Positions 41,056 through 50,169 of a stretch of DNA of 64,000 nt are shown one piece after another. The notes below the pieces were generated by a model, which was not told the origin of the DNA, ran no database searches, and saw only the letters and a list, made by a program, of their open reading frames with translations. Positions within the stretch are counted from its first letter, which is position 1. Every line of letters starts with the position of its first letter. Source of the stretch: Bog-756 sp963703145 (GTDB lineage Bacteria > Actinomycetota > Acidimicrobiia > Acidimicrobiales > RAAP-2); NCBI GenBank assembly GCA_963703145.1, contig OY969793.1, positions 186,001 through 250,000 on the forward strand. The letters run 5' to 3'. Position numbers and translations under genes: made by a program.

Positions 41056-43911
41056 CTACGGGAGCCGGGCAGCCAACTGCTTCCGATCCGTTTCGTCCAA
41101 CAGCCGTAGCGGCTCACCCCGGTTCGGCCGCCAGTAGACGAGGTCGGTCAGCCAGGCCTCCCGGCGGAGCCGAGTTTTGTCTACCTTCAGGCTGGCCAAC
41201 TTAGGAAGTTCGCTGCTCAAACGCACGAAGGCCGGCAGCCATTTTGGACCAAGATCATCCTGGTCGGACAGGAACTCGTCGAACAGGCCAATGTCGAATG
41301 AGTCGGGTGCTTCCACTTCGAGCGCGGCCATGACCGAATCACCCACCGGCGCATCAGGAACGGCGTAGATAACCGACGAACGAGCGTGGGTGAACCGACC
41401 GATGATCGATTCGACCACACCAGCAGCGAAGTTCTCGCCGTCTACACGGAGCCACTCGTTCGACCTACCAGCGAAGTAGAACCAACCGTCGGTATCACGA
41501 TAGGCGAGGTCACCGGCCCAATAGCGCCCACCTCGGAAGCGTTCGGCGGTGGCCTCTTCATTTCGGTAGTAACCCTCAAAGCCCTGCCCAGGGGCCAGGT
41601 TCACGAGTTCCCCGGTCGCCTCAATGGCATTGACGATCGTCCCGTCGGACGTGCGTACCGCTCGGGGACACTCCTCTTCGGTCTCCGGGTCGAGCACCAC
41701 AATGTTGTCGTCAGCAGTGCCCAAGGCGCCGTCGGGCATTGCAGCGTCCCGGCGGATGATGATCACTCCCTCGGTGGAGCCATAGCTGTCACGGACCTGG
41801 CAATCGAAGCGGCTGGCGAAGGACCGGATATCAGCCAAGGATGCTTCGTTACCGAGAGCCAGTCGGAGAGGATTGTCCCCGTCGTGCTCGTCTTCCGGCA
41901 CGGCCAAGATGTAGTTCAAGACTTTTCCCGTATACGTCATGAGCGTTGCCCCCATGTGTCGGATGTCCCCCATGGTGCTCGATGCAGAGAACCGTGAGCG
42001 AGTACCGATGGGTACACCTGAGGACAGTGACGAGGCCAGGCCGGTGAACAGAGAGCTCGAGTGGAAGAACGGGAGAGGGGAGTATACGCCGTCGCCCTCA
42101 CCGAGACCGGCCACAGCGGCCACGTGTCCACCGGTTCGGGCGAAGCGACCTTGGGTGCAGCGCACCGCTTTTGGAAAGCTGGTTGATCCCGACGTGAAAA
42201 TGAGGAGAAACAAATCGTCCTCTGTGGGTATCGGGTGTTCGACCTCCGAACCATCCGTACTCTGCAGAAGCGAGTGGTACTCGTCGTCGTCGGTGCGGAG
42301 CACCCGTCTCGGATCCATGTCGAATCCGGCATCGTCGAGGAGCCCACCGTACACATGCGAAGTGACGATGGCCTGACAGTCAGCGTGATCGATAAGCCGA
42401 AGGAGCTCATCGCCGCGGTAGGTGGCGTTGATCCCTACGATCACTGCTCCTGAGATGGCTGCGGCTCCCAACCAATAGAGGAAGTCAGGAGTGTTGTCGA
42501 GGAGAACCCCAATGTGGGGCGGTCGATCGGGATCGTGGAGTTCACGCCAGAGGAGGGCCCGTCGCAACGACTCGTCGATCCATTCCCGATAGGTGACGGT
42601 CCGGTCCTCGAAGTACAGGCCAATCGCTTCCCGGTCACGCTGACGGAGGAATAGATCTGCTGCGGTCATTGGCTCGGATCCTGCGCTTTCGGCTCCACGC
42701 GGTAGTCCAAGCCCACGCTCGGCAATGATGTTCCGTTGGATTTGGTCGGTACCACCGGCGATGCGGAGTCCGGGAGCGAACAGAAAGCGGTCTCGCCACA
42801 CCTCAGCTCGCTCATCGGGGCCAGCTACTGCGTTGAGCCCGAGTATCTGGAGAGCGCTGGACGATGAGAGTCGGGCGTGTTCCGAATACATGAGCTTGCC
42901 GATGGACGAAGCCCCCGTGTTCGAGTCGCCAGCGCTGACCCGTTGCTGGTGCAGATCGAGCACTCGTTCCCGAATGTAGGCGGCGGCAACGAGTTGGCGC
43001 TCCAGAGGACCGGGGCGCCCGAGGGGTCCGACTACCGAAGTCGCGGTCCGGATGAGATCCTGGGCCGAGCGGGCGCTCGTGCCCCCGCTGATTGCGGAGC
43101 GTTCACTTGACAGCATTGTGCGTGCCACGGACCATCCGTCGCCCTCTTCCCCGATGAGGGCGTCCTGGCCCAGTTCGACCTCAGAGAGGAAGACCTCGTT
43201 GAAGTGGTAGGCGCCCGACATCTCGCGTAGTGGCCTGACTTCAATGCCTGCCGTCCGCATGGGAACAACAAAGCAAGAGAGTCCGAACCGACCGTTCGAA
43301 TGAGGATCAGTCCTGGCCAGAAGGAGCCCCAGGTCGCTGACGCCGGCACCTGACGTCCACACTTTCTGTCCAGTGACCCGCCATCCGACCCCGGTGGCGA
43401 CGGCCTGGGATCGGATCCCGGCCAGATCAGATCCCGCGTCGGGCTCGGAGAATAGCTGACACCAGACCTCATCGGCTCGAATGATCGGTAGCAGGTAACG
43501 CCGTTGTTGGCTGTCACTCCCGTGGCGCCGAATGACTGAGGCGGCCATCTGCAAACCTATGGATAGCACTTTGGTGGACACGCCGTATCGTGCTTGCTCT
43601 TCGGCGAACACCACATCGGCCCACTCCGGCCCGCCCTGGCCGCCGAACTCTTGGGGCCAGGAGAGACCGGCCCAGCCGGCGGCGTACAGACTGCGCTGCC
43701 ACGCGATGGCTTTATCGAACACCTCCCGTTCCCGTATCGAGAAGTCGTCGAGGGTCTTGGCCGTAAAGAGGTGGGATGCGGAGAAGTCTCCTGCTGCTCC
43801 ACGGGGCACGGCATGCGCCTCGAGCCACCGACGGGCCCGGCTCCGGAAGTCATTCTCACTTTCGTCCAGTGCCATAGGCCGACCGGCCTCGGGGTTGTCG
43901 GACTCGGACAC
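41056..43911 (-). CDS. Acyl-CoA dehydrogenase fused to FadD17-like acyl-CoA synthetase
   Basis: 951 aa from GTG 43911. Residues 1 to about 400 are a complete acyl-CoA dehydrogenase (EVWCQLFSEPDAGSDLAGI near 148-166; GQKVWTSGAGVSDLGLLLA; C-terminal AGGTDQIQRNIIAERGLGLP). A linker of about 14 residues leads to M415 and a full FadD17-like ligase (415-951): P-loop TSGST at 573-577, DSYGSTEGV, GFEGYYRNEEATAERF, YWAGDLAYRDTDGWFYFAGR and RVDGENFAAGVVE. One chain could both activate and dehydrogenate an acid. ATG 42669 at the junction overlaps an out-of-frame TGA in the ATGA style common here, so an indel that fused two overlapping genes remains possible. It lies downstream of two amidohydrolase genes. 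Confidence 0.88.
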   Translation of the reverse strand: MSESDNPEAGRPMALDESENDFRSRARRWLEAHAVPRGAAGDFSASHLFTAKTLDDFSIREREVFDKAIAWQRSLYAAGWAGLSWPQEFGGQGGPEWADVVFAEEQARYGVSTKVLSIGLQMAASVIRRHGSDSQQRRYLLPIIRADEVWCQLFSEPDAGSDLAGIRSQAVATGVGWRVTGQKVWTSGAGVSDLGLLLARTDPHSNGRFGLSCFVVPMRTAGIEVRPLREMSGAYHFNEVFLSEVELGQDALIGEEGDGWSVARTMLSSERSAISGGTSARSAQDLIRTATSVVGPLGRPGPLERQLVAAAYIRERVLDLHQQRVSAGDSNTGASSIGKLMYSEHARLSSSSALQILGLNAVAGPDERAEVWRDRFLFAPGLRIAGGTDQIQRNIIAERGLGLPRGAESAGSEPMTAADLFLRQRDREAIGLYFEDRTVTYREWIDESLRRALLWRELHDPDRPPHIGVLLDNTPDFLYWLGAAAISGAVIVGINATYRGDELLRLIDHADCQAIVTSHVYGGLLDDAGFDMDPRRVLRTDDDEYHSLLQSTDGSEVEHPIPTEDDLFLLIFTSGSTSFPKAVRCTQGRFARTGGHVAAVAGLGEGDGVYSPLPFFHSSSLFTGLASSLSSGVPIGTRSRFSASSTMGDIRHMGATLMTYTGKVLNYILAVPEDEHDGDNPLRLALGNEASLADIRSFASRFDCQVRDSYGSTEGVIIIRRDAAMPDGALGTADDNIVVLDPETEEECPRAVRTSDGTIVNAIEATGELVNLAPGQGFEGYYRNEEATAERFRGGRYWAGDLAYRDTDGWFYFAGRSNEWLRVDGENFAAGVVESIIGRFTHARSSVIYAVPDAPVGDSVMAALEVEAPDSFDIGLFDEFLSDQDDLGPKWLPAFVRLSSELPKLASLKVDKTRLRREAWLTDLVYWRPNRGEPLRLLDETDRKQLAARLP

Positions 43912-43912
43912 C

Positions 43913-44792
43913 TCAGGACACCCGCAGAATTTCGCGCTGCGTTGTCGCGGAGAAACCCCGGCCAGACATGGTCATCGAGCGGCACGTTCCGCATCTCCGT
44001 CATGATCCGCTCGAGGGATAGCCCCATGGGAAAATACCCGGCATAGATGATCTTGTCGGGGCCTCGGGAGTTGGCATAGTTAAGGACAGAGGTGGGGTAG
44101 TAGCGAGGAGCGAACGCACTCGTCGAGTAGTACAGGTTCGGCCACTTCACCATGAGCTTTACCGCCAAGTCCTCCCGCGGCTCCGCCCCGTGCCGGAGCA
44201 CGACGACCAGGTCGGGGAAGTCGAAGAGGACCTGTTCGACAAGGGAAACATCCTGACAGGCGCTAGGGACACGCGGACCGGGTATGCCAACTGTCACGAA
44301 TACCGGTAGCGCTAGCTCGACACACACCGAGTAGATGGGATACATGAGACGGTGATCGATGGGGACCTGCGGAAAGAAGCCGGCTGGGAACATGGTGACG
44401 GCTCGGATGCCGAACGTGGCGCTGGCTGATCGGATCTTGCGAACAGCCTCCACCCCATCGTGCGGATTCGGAGCATACGACCCGATGAATCGTTCGGGAA
44501 AGCGGGCCAGTGCCGCGTCGGCGGCGTCCCCCTTGCCCACGGAGACCATACCGATGTCGACTCCCCAGCGATCCATCTCACTCAGGGTGTAGGCGACTGG
44601 ATCGCGCTCCTCCGATTCGCCGAATCCCTTTTCGGGAACGCCCTTGAACATGTACTCGACGGGCATCTCGAATGTCTCGTGGGATTCCCGATCGTGGACC
44701 TGCTTCAGGATCTCGGCGTAACTGGCGCGCAGATCGACATGGGGGAATCCGATCATGGTGTCGATCGCCGGGATACCGGCAACGTAAGTCAT
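43913..44792 (-). CDS. Amidohydrolase-2 family protein, 3' end frameshifted
   Basis: About 293 aa from ATG 44792 if the frame is repaired. Features are GIPAIDTMIGFPHVDLRASY, MDRWGVDIGMVSVG, RFPERFIGSYAPNPHDGVE, TVGIPGPRVPSACQDVSLVE, VVVLRHGAEP and YAGYFPMGLSLERI. As written, the frame leaves the family after FLRDNAA and runs 355 bases into the fusion gene in a nonsense frame, ending at 43557. Adding one CG to the CG tract near 43940-43945 gives AAREILRVS and a TGA at 43913, 1 base before the GTG of the next gene. The missing pair is therefore probably an error or a recent mutation. It lies 19 bases after the amidohydrolase gene at 44812. Confidence 0.82.
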
Positions 44793-44811
44793 CGTGATCC
44801 GGTTGATCCGG

Positions 44812-45987
44812 TCAAGAGATCGTGACGCCGAGCAGCCGTTCGGCGTTCTCACGACCGATCCGTTGCCTGATGTCGTCGTCGGCCCAGCCGAGGGAGTCGG
44901 TAATGAAATCGGCCGGCTGCTCGACGCCCTCGGCGTGGGGCCAGTCAGATCCGAGCAGCATCTGATCGATGGATACGACGGCGGACAAAGCGGCGAGATC
45001 ATCCTCCCAGAAGGGAGTGACCCACACGTGCTCTCGAAAGATCTCTGACGGCTCGATCTTGAAGTATCCCGGGTTGCGGTTGGCCGCATCGTCCAGTCGA
45101 TGGAGCAAGTCTGGGACCCACGAGGCGCCATTTTCAACGCTGGCCAGCCGGAGGGTCGGGAACCGTTCGAAGATCAGCTGACATATGGCGGCGCCGTAGA
45201 AGTCGGCCACGGCCCGACCTTTCGAGATAACCCCGCGAAGTGGCGACCGAAAAACGGAACTCTCCGTGCTGTCCTCCCACATATTGACAATGATGTCGTA
45301 ACCTTCGAGGCCGGCGTGTGTCGCCACGATGACGCCGCTCTCCGCGGCCAGTCCCCAGAACGCGTCGTATGCGGGATCGAAGGGAGAACGGAAGCCACCG
45401 GAAAACGGAATTGGAGCGTTCCGGATGTTCACCACGAGCGCTCCCCGATCGAGGATCGTGCGGAGTTCGTCGTGGGCGAACTGGGGGTCCAACAACGGGA
45501 CATTGGGAACGGCGAAGATCCGGTCTCGGTAGTGATACCCCCAGTCCTCGTCCAACCAGAGGTTGAATCCCGAGAAGACTTTGCACGCCGCTTCGGGGTC
45601 GTCTTTCAGGGCCTCTTCCATGCCCACTCCGAGCGTGGGAAAGAGGAGGGTAGCGCCCACCCCCTGATCGTCCATGACCTCAAGCCGACGGTCGCGGTCG
45701 CGATACTCGGCACGGATGGGCTCTAGCTCGCCGAAGGCGTCTCGCAGGGACTGGTGCTCGGGGTTGCCCCGGTACCACGAGTGCAGAGCGCCAGGTCGGG
45801 CCACGGGATCGAAGGTGGGATTGGCGATGTACCGGTTGATCTTGCCGCCAACCACGAATCTCGTCTTTCCATCAATCACTTCGAAGCGTGCCCCCCGGGA
45901 ACCGAGTGCAGGATCCACGTGGCGAGTAAACGCATCCAGCGCCTCGTAGTAGTGGCTATCGAAATCGAAGAGCTTGAAGCTGGGCAT
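44812..45987 (-). CDS. Amidohydrolase-2 family metal-dependent hydrolase
   Basis: 391 aa. FDSHYYEALDAFTRHVDP at the N-terminus parallels DADNHMYEQADAFTRHLP of the protein at 1315, and GSDWPHAEGVEQPADFI with NAERLLGV closes it. VATHAGLEGYD and LASVENGASWVPDLLHRLD are the middle motifs. A full-length, typical member, most like the 1315 protein of the four in the window. First gene of a minus-strand operon (this gene, the second amidohydrolase, the dehydrogenase-ligase fusion), with an operator array about 80 bases upstream. Confidence 0.91.
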   Translation of the reverse strand: MPSFKLFDFDSHYYEALDAFTRHVDPALGSRGARFEVIDGKTRFVVGGKINRYIANPTFDPVARPGALHSWYRGNPEHQSLRDAFGELEPIRAEYRDRDRRLEVMDDQGVGATLLFPTLGVGMEEALKDDPEAACKVFSGFNLWLDEDWGYHYRDRIFAVPNVPLLDPQFAHDELRTILDRGALVVNIRNAPIPFSGGFRSPFDPAYDAFWGLAAESGVIVATHAGLEGYDIIVNMWEDSTESSVFRSPLRGVISKGRAVADFYGAAICQLIFERFPTLRLASVENGASWVPDLLHRLDDAANRNPGYFKIEPSEIFREHVWVTPFWEDDLAALSAVVSIDQMLLGSDWPHAEGVEQPADFITDSLGWADDDIRQRIGRENAERLLGVTIS

Positions 45988-46065
45988 ATCTCTCTCATTT
46001 CGTGGGCTTCACGACGACGACTAGAGCATGGCTAGCTCCGCCACCCACTTCCAGCGTAGCCGGTG

Positions 46066-46093
46066 TTGACGTCAATATCGAAAGCGAGATCGA
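46066..46093. promoter_or_regulatory. Period-6 operator-like array before the amidohydrolase operon
   Basis: Half-sites TTGA, TCAA, TCGA, GCGA and TCGA start at 46066, 46072, 46078, 46084 and 46090; four of five fit the pattern. TTGACGTCAA at 46066-46075 is a perfect palindrome. Read on the minus strand, TCGATA and TACGCT 17 bases apart could be -35 and -10 boxes for the gene at 45987, with the operator inside the spacer. Confidence 0.67.
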
Positions 46094-46193
46094 TTCGTAG
46101 TGGGGCCCGGAGATGGGCCTGTCGGGCCCCTTCACCTAGTCACCAAGGTCCAAGATGGCGAGCTCGATTCGACGCCACCCCGCTCTTCAGCCT

Positions 46194-46862
46194 TCAAAGA
46201 TGGCTGCGTTCTCGCTCCATGGCGTCAACTGTCGGTCTCCGTGCGAGTTCACGCATCTCGACGAAAGTTGCCCGCGGGATCTGACTCAGGGATTCTGCTG
46301 TCGCCCGAGATTGAGCCCACAGATCTGGGACATCGCTAGCCAGAGTGTCAAGGAAGCCAGCGTCTGTCGCGGGAGAAGGTTCGTAGGTATTTCCAGCAAC
46401 GATGGATTCGAACCAGGGCATCGGCATCCGGTATCGAGCTAACGCGACCGTGGCGGGGGAGATGGAGACCCCAAGGGTTGCTTCGTTGAAACCCACCTTG
46501 AAGGGTCCGTCGAGACCGATCCGTCGGTCCGCGGCGAGAAGCAGCGCAGCCCCTGCCGCCAACGCATGGCCGGTGCAGGCGATGACAACCGGCATGTCGA
46601 ACTTGAAGATGCGCAATACCAGATCGATAAGTTCGCGTCTTAGATGTCGTTGGGCTTCCGAACCTGATCGCAGTTCTGCGAGATCAAACCCCGCGGAGAA
46701 TATTCCGGGACGTCCAGAGAGAATCACAGCTACTGCTGAGTCGCCGATCGCTCTATCGAACTGGGCATTTACGTCAGCGATGAAGGCGCTCCCAAGCGCA
46801 TTGACCTTGCCGTCGTCGAGTGTGACGGTTGCCAACCTGTCCTCGAGTTTGTATCGGTTCAT
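46194..46862 (-). CDS. Enoyl-CoA hydratase/isomerase family protein (crotonase)
   Basis: 222 aa from ATG 46862 with GGAG upstream; the longer frame to 47018 overlaps the thioesterase gene. Oxyanion segments GIFSAGFDLAEL and ACTGHALAAGAALLLAADRRIG are clear. NEATLGVSISPATVALARYR follows. It is shorter than typical hydratases (about 260 aa) and resembles the Ech/isomerase-like group without the last helices. It is downstream of the thioesterase on the same strand, 34 bases apart, and presumably co-transcribed. Confidence 0.9.
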   Translation of the reverse strand: MNRYKLEDRLATVTLDDGKVNALGSAFIADVNAQFDRAIGDSAVAVILSGRPGIFSAGFDLAELRSGSEAQRHLRRELIDLVLRIFKFDMPVVIACTGHALAAGAALLLAADRRIGLDGPFKVGFNEATLGVSISPATVALARYRMPMPWFESIVAGNTYEPSPATDAGFLDTLASDVPDLWAQSRATAESLSQIPRATFVEMRELARRPTVDAMERERSHL

Positions 46863-46896
46863 GCGCTCCGGCTTGCAGCCAACCCTCGGGACCTCG

Positions 46897-47685
46897 TCAC
46901 CGGTGTTCCAACAGCAACGTTGCGGTCGATCGACCGATCCGGCCGTCGCGATCGTAGAGTTCGGCGTCGGCCATCCCAATGCCGGTGGGTGCAGCAAGCG
47001 AGTCATTGGTGACGGCAACCCACTCCCCGATGGGGAGGCGCACCAGTTGCACGGTGAGATCGAGACTCATGAACGACCACTCTTCGAACGGGAGCGCGGC
47101 GAATCCGCCGTTGGCGTAGTCGGCTGCTGCGCAGACTCGTTCGACCGGTGTGATTTCGCGCCCGTCAACGACGGGTAGGAGCACCTTCAGCCAGTACGCA
47201 AAGGCACCAGCATGGCGTTGGTCGAGGCGTTTGTTGCGAGTGGAGACTGCATGGCTGACAAAGCTTGGATAGCCGACCCTTTCCACGATCGTCGTCCGAC
47301 GGCGATCCTCATCTCCATCGAGGTCCGCAGGGACGTCAAGTCGTCGTTGGGGAATTGGAGGAAGATCCAGATGGGCTTCGGGAAGCAACAATCCTTCGGC
47401 TCGGGCAACTTGTCGATCCCCGCACCAGAGCTCCATCGACTTCCGCAGGATGCGCCGCGTGGCGACTGAGCGACCGGGGACAAGCCGAAGCGGCTCCGGT
47501 GGCACCCGTCGCATCAGATCCAGCGTCATTCGGCCGAGGCGCCATCCGTCTTCCTCAAGGCCGCTCCCAAGGAGAGCACTGACCGCTCCCCCGTGCAGGG
47601 CATTTGGGCGCCACGGTCCCAAGGCTGCCGCAGTCGGACGTAGGAACTGGCCGTCCGTCTCGAAGAGGGAGCGAGGGTCTGGCAT
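46897..47685 (-). CDS. Acyl-CoA thioesterase family protein (double hotdog)
   Basis: 262 aa. LGPWRPNALHGGAVSALLG near the N-terminus and RMTLDLMRRVPPEPLRLVPG form the first hotdog; MSLDLTVQLVRLPIGEWVAV and GIGMADAELYDRDGRIGRST with TATLLLEHR form the second, as in TesB-like thioesterases. It would hydrolyse acyl-CoA to free acid and CoA, or relieve dead-end CoA esters. First gene of a two-gene unit with the crotonase. An operator-like site begins 14 bases upstream of its ATG. Confidence 0.88.
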   Translation of the reverse strand: MPDPRSLFETDGQFLRPTAAALGPWRPNALHGGAVSALLGSGLEEDGWRLGRMTLDLMRRVPPEPLRLVPGRSVATRRILRKSMELWCGDRQVARAEGLLLPEAHLDLPPIPQRRLDVPADLDGDEDRRRTTIVERVGYPSFVSHAVSTRNKRLDQRHAGAFAYWLKVLLPVVDGREITPVERVCAAADYANGGFAALPFEEWSFMSLDLTVQLVRLPIGEWVAVTNDSLAAPTGIGMADAELYDRDGRIGRSTATLLLEHR

Positions 47686-47698
47686 CCCCTAACCATAG

Positions 47699-47714
47699 TT
47701 GACGTCAATTTCGG
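47699..47714. promoter_or_regulatory. Period-6 operator-like site between thioesterase and P450 genes
   Basis: Half-sites TTGA (47699), TCAA (47705) and TCGG (47711) include the perfect palindrome TTGACGTCAA. On the minus strand TATGGT ends 6 bases before the thioesterase ATG and could be a -10 for a nearly leaderless transcript, so the site would directly cover that promoter. Confidence 0.65.
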
Positions 47715-47910
47715 AAACGGTTAGGGTCATGGCCTGAGGACAAGCATCCTGGTGTGATGCGCCAGGCGTGGTGCAGATCCCTCCGCCACCTCAGGTTCAG
47801 AGGAGTTTGCGGTCGACGAGGCGCGGGAGCGTTTCATCGAGGCGATCTCCTTTGGGTCGCTCCGTCGAAGTCCAGGTAGTGGCGTGACAGGCATGTGTGG
47901 GAGGTGGCCG

Positions 47911-49176
47911 GTGAGTACGAACTTCGATTCTGTGGATATCTCAACGACGGAGTTTTGGGGTGGAACTATGCGTCAGCGAGACTCCGCATTTGCCATCCTT
48001 CGAGATAGATCCGAGCTCTCATTCCATCGACCGATCGAACTCGGATCGTCTCCGACCGCGGTCGGGTTCTGGGCGGTAACCAAGCACGCGGACATCGTCC
48101 AGGTCAGTCGCCACCCGGAACTGTTCTGTAGCGGTCGCGGCGTCGGCTTCAGTGACATCCCCAAGGAGTACAACGAGCCATTCGGGTCGTTCCTCATGAC
48201 TGATGCACCGCGGCACACCCAGCTCCGTCGCCTAGTAAGTCGGGCATTTACACCGAAGCGAGTAGCGACCATCGAGGCACAGATTCGCCAGCAGGCAGCG
48301 CAGATAGTGTCTGACGCCACAGCCCTCGGGTCGTGCGAGTTGGTGGAGGACCTCGCCATGCGGTTGCCGCTGTGGACGATCTCGGAGATGCTTGGCGTTC
48401 CTCCCGAGCGACAGATTGAGTTTCGTGAGGCAGCGAATCTCATGGTCAGTGGTCAGAGTTCGGAATCCAAGGCCGAACACGGCGACACCTTTACCGCGGT
48501 GCTCACTGCGGCGATTGCCTTGTCGACGCTGGGATCCGACCTAGCGGCAGGCCGGCGTGAGCAGCCTGGTGACGATCTGCTCACCGCGTTGGTGGAGGCT
48601 GAAGTCGATGGAGAGCATCTGAGCGATCGGGAGATCGGAGCCTTCGTCGTCCTGCTCGGCGTTGCGGGGAACGACACGACGCGAAATTCGATCACCCACG
48701 GGATCTCTGCCTTCGCGGAGAATCCCGATCAGTGGGAGGCGCTTCGTGCGGACCCCGACAACCTGCTCCCAGGTGCGGTGGAGGAGATCATCCGGTGGGC
48801 TACGCCGGTCATGACCTTCCGTCGCACGGCGACGATCGATACGAACATTGGCGATCGGGACGTCAGTGTCGGCGATCACCTAGTAATGTTTTACGGCTCA
48901 GGCAATCGAGACAAGAGTGTCTTCCCGGATCCCTGGCAGTTCGACATCAGTCGGAATCCCAACGATCACGTGGGATTTGGTGGTGGTGGTCCGCACTTCT
49001 GCCTCGGAGCGAACCTGGCACGCACCCAGCTGAGGTCAGTATTTGCCGAGCTCGCAAAATCGGTCGGTGGGTTCGAAATCGGCCAGCCGGACCGATCACT
49101 GAGTGCCTTCGTCCATGGCATCGACTCACTGGACTGCAGATTCGTGGTCGAAGACACGTTGACCGCGCCGTCGTAG
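47911..49176 (+). CDS. Cytochrome P450
   Basis: 421 aa from GTG 47911, supported by GGGAGG at 47899-47904; the frame opens at 47884. I-helix LLGVAGNDTTRNSITHG, ExxR in EEIIRWATPVMTFRR, and heme loop FGGGGPHFCLGANLARTQL with axial C364. The heme-loop wording and the PVMTFRRTA segment are typical of the actinobacterial CYP124/125/142-like group, which hydroxylates terminal methyls of isoprenoid and sterol side chains. That subgroup placement is by eye only. It is transcribed alone and has no ferredoxin next to it. Confidence 0.94.
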   Translation: MSTNFDSVDISTTEFWGGTMRQRDSAFAILRDRSELSFHRPIELGSSPTAVGFWAVTKHADIVQVSRHPELFCSGRGVGFSDIPKEYNEPFGSFLMTDAPRHTQLRRLVSRAFTPKRVATIEAQIRQQAAQIVSDATALGSCELVEDLAMRLPLWTISEMLGVPPERQIEFREAANLMVSGQSSESKAEHGDTFTAVLTAAIALSTLGSDLAAGRREQPGDDLLTALVEAEVDGEHLSDREIGAFVVLLGVAGNDTTRNSITHGISAFAENPDQWEALRADPDNLLPGAVEEIIRWATPVMTFRRTATIDTNIGDRDVSVGDHLVMFYGSGNRDKSVFPDPWQFDISRNPNDHVGFGGGGPHFCLGANLARTQLRSVFAELAKSVGGFEIGQPDRSLSAFVHGIDSLDCRFVVEDTLTAPS

Positions 49177-49203
49177 GTTGACTTCTGACCACAATGGGAT
49201 TGG

Positions 49204-50169
49204 TCAGCCCACTGCGTTCATGAACCGCTCCAGCTCACCGGGGATATCCGGGCCGGCAGGCTGGTAAGCGATCTCGGTGACACCGACATCCTGCAGGTCA
49301 CTAACCCGCTGCCGCAGCTGCTCCTGGGTCCCGGTGAAGGATATGTTCGGCAGCAACCCAATTCCAGCTTCTACCGCAGGGCGGTCTCGGTCGGTCACCC
49401 GAGCCAGGTGGCCCTCGTGAATGGCAAGATGACGACGTTCTGAAGGCACTTGTTCGATCGCCTCACGCCAGAGCTGTCCGCCTGGGAGCTGGTCGACCGA
49501 GTCGGCACCGTACTTCTCGTAGGCACCGTGGTAGATCACAGCTACCGCATGACCGGCCGCGTCCATGACCCGCGGGTCACCGAAGGCCTCGTTTTGGGCG
49601 AGCACTGTTCCGAACACGAGTACCCCACGCCACGGCGGCAGTTCGTCACCGATGGGGGGAGCGCCGGAGCCGAAGACCCCGTCCCCGAGCTCTGCTGCGA
49701 TGGCTCGGCCCTTCGGTCCATCTGCCCCGATCAACAGCGGCACATCCACGGGGCATCGTTCGAGCATCTGAACCATTTTTCCTTCCCACATGGCCTCCTC
49801 TCCCATGAGAAGCGCCCTGATCACTCGGACGTATTCGGCAACCTCGACCCACTTCATGGGCGGCTGGCCCATGGTGTAGCGGCCGGTGAACCCAGCGCCG
49901 ACCGCGGCCGCCACTCGTCCCGGAGCCAGGTCGGCGAGGTGTGCGATTGCGGCGGCGTTGACCATCGGATGGCGCAGCGAGGGGATGAGGACCGCAGGTC
50001 CAAGGCCGATGCTCGATGTGCGCTCGGCCGCAACGGCTAGTGCCATCCAAACATCTGGGTATAGAGCAGGGGAGTCATAGCACCACGCTCGCGTATACCC
50101 GACCTTTTCTGCAGTGACGATGTGGTCGGGCGTGGCAGTCGATGGGGCGAAGGCGCACGAGAGGTTCAT
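49204..50169 (-). CDS. LLM-class (F420-dependent) oxidoreductase
   Basis: 321 aa from ATG 50169 (overlaps the alcohol dehydrogenase stop); the longer frame to 50466 is an artefact. Pattern: AEKVGYTRAWCYDSPALYPD, SSIGLGPAVLIPSLRHPMVN, LAPGRVAAAVGAGFTGRYTM and LIGADGPKGRAIAAELGDGV, resembling the F420-dependent MER-like group. Last gene of the SDR/alcohol dehydrogenase/LLM operon, converging with the P450 gene at 47911. Confidence 0.9.
   Translation of the reverse strand: MNLSCAFAPSTATPDHIVTAEKVGYTRAWCYDSPALYPDVWMALAVAAERTSSIGLGPAVLIPSLRHPMVNAAAIAHLADLAPGRVAAAVGAGFTGRYTMGQPPMKWVEVAEYVRVIRALLMGEEAMWEGKMVQMLERCPVDVPLLIGADGPKGRAIAAELGDGVFGSGAPPIGDELPPWRGVLVFGTVLAQNEAFGDPRVMDAAGHAVAVIYHGAYEKYGADSVDQLPGGQLWREAIEQVPSERRHLAIHEGHLARVTDRDRPAVEAGIGLLPNISFTGTQEQLRQRVSDLQDVGVTEIAYQPAGPDIPGELERFMNAVG

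Noticed and set aside
30890..47685. A complete steroid degradation cluster
   Set aside because: FadD17-like, paired FadE-like and DUF35/thiolase genes are suggestive, but no ketosteroid dehydrogenase, KshA/B, HsaA-D or KstR gene is found here, so the substrate is left open.
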